Below are positions 57,925 to 64,000 of a DNA stretch of 64,000 bases, piece after piece. The notes under the pieces were generated by a model that saw only the letters and a list, made by a program, of their open reading frames with translations, did not search any database and was not told the DNA's origin. Both the position numbers and the translations under genes were made by a program. Position 1 is the stretch's first letter. Each line of letters starts with the position of its first letter. The stretch lies in assembly GCA_029379385.1 (NCBI GenBank), contig CM055607.1:9114001-9178000 (forward strand). Reading direction: 5' to 3'. The DNA comes from Quillaja saponaria. Its lineage: Eukaryota > Streptophyta > Magnoliopsida > Fabales > Quillajaceae.

Positions 57925-59430
57925 AGGATTTTTTTGTATTATATGTGAATGAGGTGATTTGATTACATAGAAAAAACATGTGTATAAGTTACTTGATAGT
58001 TGATTACATAACGAACCTAACCTAAAATAAATTTAAATATAATAAAGTAAATCCCTCCTAGAATTAAGCTAATAATAAATAGTAAATCATGGAGAATGTT
58101 TTACTCTGACACCCCTTATGGTTGACTCGAAACTAGCTTGAGTTTGGAAACCAAATTGATGAAGTGTCTCTCATAGAAAATATTTGTTCTGGTATGTGTT
58201 AGGCCACGTGTAACAGGTTGGGGTTGTACTTTCCATAACCATGTTCAAGGATGTCTCACACATGATAGCTAGAGTATGTGCTCTGCAAGGGACGTTTGAA
58301 GAGTTATAAGAAATTTATTATTATTTTTTAAAAGGAAAATGATGAAATCTATCTATTGGTTGGGATAGTGAGATAAGGTGAGCTAATATTGATCTCAAAT
58401 CTAAGATCATATCAGATTTTAAAGCTTTTAATTTTAGATTCATTATGTAATCAAACATGATTTGTAAAGAAAGACAAGATAGAAAAGAAAAATATGAAAA
58501 AATCAATATCAAAGTTGATTTGAGGGGGTTGCCACCAAGGTGGAGAGGTGGCAAACCTTAGAGTAAAACTTTTAGATAACCTAAGCTCTAATGCCAACTT
58601 GAGTCAAATGATGATTTTGTATTATATATATGTGAATGAGATGATTTAATTATACAGAGAAAGCCTGTATATGTATGCTTCATAGGAGTACTTGAACTTG
58701 ACACTAAGGGGTAGGAGGACTGATACTAGCCACTTGAGCTCAGCTCTCGGTGCTTACCATTAATTATTATTATTATTATTATTGATTGATTGAGATTTAT
58801 GCATGTATATCCCATCATGTGTGAGGCCACGTGTAACAGGTTGGGGCTGTACTTTCCATGACCATGTTTAGGGATGTCTCACACATGGTAGCCAGAGTGT
58901 GTGCTCTGCAAGGGACGTATGAAGAGTTATAATAAATTTATTATTATTTTTTAAAAGGAAAATGATGAAATATATCTATTGGTTGGGGTGGTGAGATAAG
59001 GTGAGCTAATATTGATCTCAAATCTAAGATCATATCAGATTTTTAAGTTTTTAATTTTGGATTCATTATGTAATCAAACATGCTCTGTAAAGAAAGACAA
59101 GATAAGAAAGACAAATATGAAAAAAAATCAATATCAAAGCTGATTTGTGGGGGTTGCCACCAAGGTGGAGAGGTGGCAAAACCTTAGAATAAAACTTTTA
59201 GATAACCTAAGCTTTACCAACTCGAGTCAAATGATGATTTTGTATTATATATATGGGAATGAGTTGATCTGATTATACAGAGAAAGCTTGCATATATATG
59301 CTACATAGGAGTACTCGAACTCGGCACTAAGGGGTAAGAGGATCGGTACTAACCACTTGTGCTAAGCTGTCGGTGCTTACCATTATTATTATTATTTTTT
59401 ATTGATTGAGTTTTATGCATAATCCCATCA
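57925..59430 (-). mobile_element. Tandem array of a small retroelement-like unit, period about 623 bp
   Basis: The segment 58201-58823 is repeated from 58824 to about 59430 with roughly 90% identity by eye. A partial third unit (the ttgtattatatgtgaatgaggtgattt part) occurs at 57925-57970. On the minus strand each unit has ttggcattagagctta (58605-58588), or a shorter variant near 59220, close to the TGGTATCAGAGC primer-binding consensus of plant Ty1/copia elements. The blocks alternate like LTR-internal-LTR-internal-LTR, as described for tandem TRIM elements. The 77-codon frame at 58554-58321 has no recognisable gag domain. The class assignment is inference. Confidence 0.5.
58754..58790. repeat. 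(ATT)n microsatellite
   Basis: About eight ATT units in the array's LTR-like block. A shorter run lies at the homologous place in the next unit (59380-59397). Confidence 0.7.
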
Positions 59431-59635
59431 TTCAATTATGACCATTTTCACCTTTACTTAATTTTTTTTATACATATAATCATTTTCTTATTTAGTTTTA
59501 ATGAGTTTTCATGATACAGTCTAAATAATTGATACGAGTTTATATATCAGTCTTAGGACAAACTATTTTTTTTTTTTTTAAAAGTAGCACTCTATAAACT
59601 TCCTTCTTACAAATATGTATTTTGCACATACTTTT

Positions 59636-59914
59636 AAGTCCACGGCTTTCTTTTATATTCATCCCCCTCAAAGGTCACTACATATTTATGCCACATTGCT
59701 ACCACAAAAGTCACTCATTTCATACATCTTTCGCTTTTAAATGAGAATAGTACAATCAATTTCTAACCCAATTTAAATTTATTATTATTAATTATTATTA
59801 TTATTTTTTTTTGATGCAGCGGTCAGTAAAATTATTCATTCATTATTCACAACGAAAAAGAAATAATTTTAGGAGAATTGTGTTGATGCAAATTTTGATG
59901 GTGATAAAAAATGG
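59636..59914. repeat. Direct repeat, copy 1
   Basis: It contains the phrases tttcttttatattcatcccc, tatttatgccacattgctac, catacatctttcgctttt and ttttaggagaattgtgttga. The same order recurs at 63678-64000, about 4.04 kb away, at roughly 85-90% identity. The orientation is the same, so this is a direct duplication. Confidence 0.8.
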
Positions 59915-60264
59915 CCGACATCTCTCTTTTTGAGCGCATAAACACATCACCCACCATTTTCTTTTTCTACGTTATGATTTCCTTCAGCCACAAAACAAAT
60001 TAAAGAAGTTTAAAGAAGAAAATGTAAAGATAAAGTAGGGTTTCATCCTTCATACATGCAAGCATTTCTTTACCAAAATGTATGTCAATTAATGTGCATG
60101 GTAGTTTTGCACTTTAAATTATATATATAACCATATGTTACAAATAAATAAGTTAATAACTTAATAGTTTTCATTTCAGTTTCTCTAAAGTGCTGGACCC
60201 TAGGATAAAAAAAGCACTCATTTTCATCATTGATTGAGGTAAAAAATAAATATAAATAAAAAAT
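59915..60264. other. Spacer, no gene
   Basis: AT-rich DNA between the direct repeat and the Mutator-like element. No feature recognised. Confidence 0.4.
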
Positions 60265-61591
60265 ACTAAATTACATCTTTGGTCTCTGTAATTTGACTTG
60301 GATTTTACTTTAGTACCTATCATTCACTTTGTTGTAATTGGATCCCAATAATTATAAAATTGTAGTAATTGGGTCCCTATTGTCTCATTTTGTTAGTGGT
60401 AATACTAACAGAAGTGACATGGATTAAATGATAGCATAGTGGACAAATAAAAAAATTGTCACGTGTCATTACAAAAGTTTATATAAAAATATAAATAAAC
60501 AAAACTCAAATTTTATTTATGAATAAAAAAGTTAAATTAGAGATTATTAAAACTAAAATATTTATCTTAACCCATTCTCTCCCTACTCTATCTTTTATTG
60601 AAATCCAAATTCAGAATCCATAATCCCTAAAACTCTTCCATTGCACCAGACAAACCCAACAAAATTCAAATCTAAAATCTCACAATTCCTAAAATTCTTC
60701 ACTTCCAACACAGTAACCCAACAAAACAAAAATGCCAACCAACGAACAATGTCTTTTATTGAAAGAGGATGGGGAGGTTATTGTCCAAGAGAAATCAGAG
60801 GAAGACAAAGAAAATACTGAAAATATCAAAGGTCCTGAATTTGAACCAGGAAAGGGAAAGTATGGGACACACCAAACAAGTTGATGAAAAAGTGAGTGTT
60901 CAAAGTGAGAAGAAGAAGATGAAGAGAAGAAAGAGAAAATTAGAGTTTGGTGGTGAAATAGGTATGTGTATAAGGTGTTGAAGTAGGTGTATCCTGAAAA
61001 AGTTAGAGTTTGTCTTTCTAATTATACCTAGCATTTGACAATTTTGGCTAGAGAGATTCATGGGATTGTGGCCACCATGGTATAAAATCGAACCACCTTG
61101 GGTAGGATAATTTATAATTGATGGGTTTTGAAATTTTCTCCAAATTTGTTATGTTTAGGTGTAGATCTAGATTTTTCTTTTAAATTTGTTCATTTGTTTC
61201 ATATGATGGTTGGGTAGTGGTGGGTGGTAATTTAGGTGTTCAATCATGGTGGTGGTTCTGTTGTTTTGACTAAGAAGAAGAAAAAAAAAATCTAAATAAA
61301 TTATTATTCTTTTTTTTTCTTTTAGTTTTGAATATAGCTTTTTTATTTATAAATAAAATTTGAGTTTTGTTTATTTATATTTTATATAAATTTCTACAAT
61401 GACACATGTCAATTTTTTATTTGTTCACAATGATATATGTTAGTCCATGTCACTTCCGTTAGTGGTAAGATGACAACAGGAACCCAATTGGTATGATTTT
61501 ATACTTACGGGAACCAAATTGTAACAAAGTGAATGATAAAGATCAAAGTGAAATTCGGGTCAAATTACAGGGACCAAAGATGTAATTTAGT
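60265..61591. mobile_element. Mutator-like non-autonomous element with about 300-bp terminal inverted repeats
   Basis: The left end actaaattacatctttggtc and the reversed right end pair over about 300 bp: 60265 to about 60560 with 61591 to about 61290. Highly similar blocks include cattcactttgttnnaattgg, gaagtgacatgga and aaataaacaaaactcaaatt. The element is 1327 bp. Flanks are A-rich (aataaaaaat and ctaaaaaaat), so a 9-bp target duplication is possible but not provable. The interior holds a 50-codon frame at 60732-60884 (MPTNEQCLLLKEDGEVIVQE, then acidic/basic residues) and no transposase. Long TIRs indicate the Mutator superfamily. Confidence 0.8.
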
Positions 61592-61976
61592 CTAAAAAAA
61601 TTATAAATTAATATTATTTTAGATTGGATCGGATCGAATCTGTTATGAACTAGAAAGTGTGATATAATTTATTATTTTTAGTTAATGATTCTGCTATTAT
61701 GTTTTTCTTATTTATAATAATAAATGAGAGAATATATTTATTGAGAATCTCTTGCAGTTACTCTAAGAATTATTTCTAGTTGATTGAAATTTTCGTGAGT
61801 TTAAACTCGTATCTTTATTGCCGATAGTATTTAAAAATTATATATGCAACAATAAGTGAGCAAAAGTACAGTTTATTAATGATTAAAAACCTATTGGCAA
61901 TCTTGATAACATAGGTTATCTAGATCATCTTCACTTGCATACATATAGATATATATGTTTCTCTTGCATGATTTAA
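61592..61976. other. Spacer, no gene
   Basis: AT-rich DNA between the Mutator-like element and the small membrane-protein frame. It probably includes the latter's 3' UTR. Confidence 0.35.
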
Positions 61977-62468
61977 TTAGAACAAGGAACTAACAAGGAG
62001 AAACATTCCTATTAGTGATTTCCCAAAAACAATTGCAAGAACAGCACAAGTTCCAGCCCTACTCAAGTGCTTCTTGACCTCCTTAGTCCTTACAAATTCT
62101 GCATAATTTGTCTTGATAATTGAAAGGCTTGTTTCCCTGCAACTAATCATCTCATTTATCTCAATTAGTTTGTCTTTCTTTCTCCTAGTGATCTTCATGC
62201 TTGAAGTAGCTGCTGCTTCTGCCTTTTCATCTCTTGCATTCTTCTTCCCCAGCCCCTCACCGTTATCTTCGCTAATCTTTTATTTGTGATCATGCTTTTT
62301 AGAGGCAACAAGTTGGTAATTTGAAGGTTTCATCGAACTGGGAAATTGAGTAGTCTTATGATCATCACCTGCTTCACTCTCCAATACAGCAAAGGAATTG
62401 CTTTTGGTGCCATACGTACAGAGACAGAAAACAGAACTAGTAACGCTGTATTCTTTGGGTATTTATTA
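61977..62468 (-). pseudogene. Small C-terminally anchored protein, one in-frame stop
   Basis: On the minus strand one frame is open from 62468 to 61977 except for TAA at 62282-62280. The part after the stop encodes KISEDNGEGLGKKN, a basic region, MKITRRKKDKLIEINEMISC, RETSLSIIKTNYAEFVRTKE and a C-terminal hydrophobic segment (CAVLAIVFGKSLIGMFLLVS). The part before the stop reads GTKSNSFAVLESEAGDD and related sequence. The second part alone (73 aa from the Met at 62198) could still be made. It resembles plant proteins of unknown function with a coiled basic region and a tail anchor, but I cannot name the family. An intron removing the stop is another possibility. Confidence 0.5.
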
Positions 62469-62499
62469 GTGAATATGAATTCCTTCAATTTCAAGTTGG

Positions 62500-63677
62500 G
62501 TTTTGTTTTCTATTGACAAAGGAATCCATTTACAGTTTATTCCTAGTCAAATTAATTAAAACAATAGTTTAATTCTATTGAAATAGATAAAACCTGTAAC
62601 CGTCAAAATCTTAATTATTGTTATAAACAAACGATAATATATATTTTTATTTATACTTATTTGTCATTCATATCTTATTTAATTAACATGAAAGTATTTT
62701 AATTTTATTTCATACATGTTAACCTAGGTAACCTTGACTTGATTAGTCACCTAATCATCAAGTATAAATCAATTTTTTATTAAAATTTTTGTAGAAAAAT
62801 CTTCTTAAAAATAATATACATAAAAAATTTGGTTTGATTTGAAAAAAAAAAATATTAAGAAAAATGCTGCACAACCTAATAATTCGAGAGAAATTGGCTA
62901 CTCTGTTCGAGTCTGGATGGGCCTTCCAATTAGATATGGATCCAAGACAAAAAGCTATTATAGTGGCTTTTCATGCCACTATACAATTTTGATGAAGATT
63001 GAAATCTTAATGATAGATACATTTAGACTTGATCTTGTAGCATGAATTTAATCTCATTTTTATTTTCAAAATATATAAATAGTTTTTTCCAAAATGAGAA
63101 ATTTGAATACTTAAAAATGAATTTGATCAAAATTAATAATGAATCACATTATTTAATTCCTACTAACAAAAATTAATTAAAATCCATCCTCCCGCAAAAA
63201 ATTGTATTTAAATCTAAAACAAGTTTTGATGGATCTGCATGAATATTTTTTCTCTATTCAAATCAGTGTAAAGCATCATTTTTAATGATATTTAGAATAA
63301 TCGTATAATTCTCAATAACATAATGCCATGCAAATTTAGGTTTTCTTCTCTTAACTACATCATTCACTAACCTAGGACGTTGTTGGATATGTACAAAACA
63401 AAACCAAAAAATAAAGCAAAGAGAAATGGATCCAAGAACATAACATTGAAAAGAAAAGAATAAGTAGGATCATATTCATATAAAAAAATTCACATAGAAT
63501 CTAGCTAGCTAGGTAGGTCATTTTGCACAGCAATTAATAATGGAAGGTTGTTTAGTTGCAGTTACTTCATCATCAACTAAAAGTATTTGTTCCCCAGCAG
63601 GAACAACAGTTGGTGAAGTATTTTTGACATACATTTTTCTTTTTCTTGTTTGAGATATTAATTAGGAGCTCTGAATT
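62500..63677. other. AT-rich spacer near window end
   Basis: No gene recognised. The 68-codon frame at 62839-63045 lacks domains and a coding-like context. Confidence 0.4.
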
Positions 63678-64000
63678 AAGTCCATAACTTTCTTTTATAT
63701 TCATCCCTCTCAAAGGCCATTACATATTTATGCCACATTGCTACCCCAAAAGTCACTCATTTCATACATCTTTCGCTTTTAAATGAGAATAGTATAATCA
63801 ATTTCTAGCCCAATTTAAATATTTTCAGTAGTTAATAAATTATAAAACCATTAATTTTTTAACTTTTTTTTTTTATGTAGCGGTCAGAAAAACGACTCAT
63901 TTGACAATGAAAAACAAATAATTTTAGGAGAATTGTGTTGATGACATGCATTGATTGTGTTATGTAGGTAGTGATGCAAATTGATGATGTTAAAAAATGG
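63678..64000. repeat. Direct repeat, copy 2 (runs to the window edge)
   Basis: This is the homologue of 59636-59914 in the same orientation, with an insertion of about 40 bp near 63940-63980. The match is still running at base 64000, so the duplication may continue outside the window. Confidence 0.8.

Noticed and set aside
59636..64000. Reading the 59.6- and 63.7-kb direct repeats as LTRs of one retrotransposon
   Set aside because: The sequence between them has no gag/pol relic, primer-binding site or polypurine tract next to the repeats. The second repeat runs on to the window end, and the paired gene relics fit a segmental duplication better.

Overview
The window is AT-rich nuclear DNA from a flowering plant, almost certainly a core eudicot. 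The evidence is spliced genes with GT/AG introns, plant-only gene families (TDY-type MAPK, EDR1/CTR1-like Raf kinase, GH1-HMGA linker-histone protein, thylakoid-type FKBP, CC-NB-ARC NLR, beta-cyanoalanine synthase) and plant transposon relics (an Au-type SINE fragment, Mutator-like long terminal inverted repeats, Helitron-like pieces, retrotransposon primer-binding-site remnants). The species cannot be named from the sequence alone.

Layout. At 0.4-2.05 kb (minus) the broken 5' half of a CC-NB-ARC resistance gene runs directly into the 3' exons of a beta-cyanoalanine/cysteine synthase gene. At 3.5-10.2 kb (minus) is an intact 11-exon MAP kinase of the MPK8/MPK15 type, about 620 aa. At 10.3-19.6 kb is a gene-poor stretch of decayed elements. 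At 19.6-22.2 kb (plus) is an intact 4-exon H1-globular/AT-hook protein, 443 aa. At 22.2-30.1 kb is a second gene-poor stretch. At 30.1-43.1 kb (plus) is a 13-exon Raf-like MAPKKK, 1041 aa. At 44.0-45.0 kb (plus) is a chloroplast FKBP, 257 aa. At 45.7-49.7 kb (plus) is a 9-exon DUF1295 membrane protein, 291 aa. At 51.1-56.3 kb (minus) is a golgin candidate 2 homologue carrying several stops and frameshifts. From 56.4 kb to the end there are only repeats, a 1.3-kb Mutator-like element, a tandem retroelement-like array and two relics of a small membrane-protein gene.

How the genes relate. MAPK, Raf-like MAPKKK, FKBP, DUF1295 and golgin occur in the same order that I recall for Arabidopsis At1g18150-At1g18190. 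The block therefore looks like ancient conserved microsynteny and not an operon-like unit. It is notable that a MAP kinase and a Raf-family MAP3K lie in one neighbourhood, but nothing in the sequence shows that they act in one cascade. Every exon set called intact was checked for phase continuity and an open reading frame from start to stop. I saw no CRISPR array, operon, phage or clearly novel system. The most unusual items are the NLR/cyanoalanine-synthase chimera, the decayed golgin inside an otherwise intact block, and the inverted Helitron-like copies flanking the AT-hook gene.
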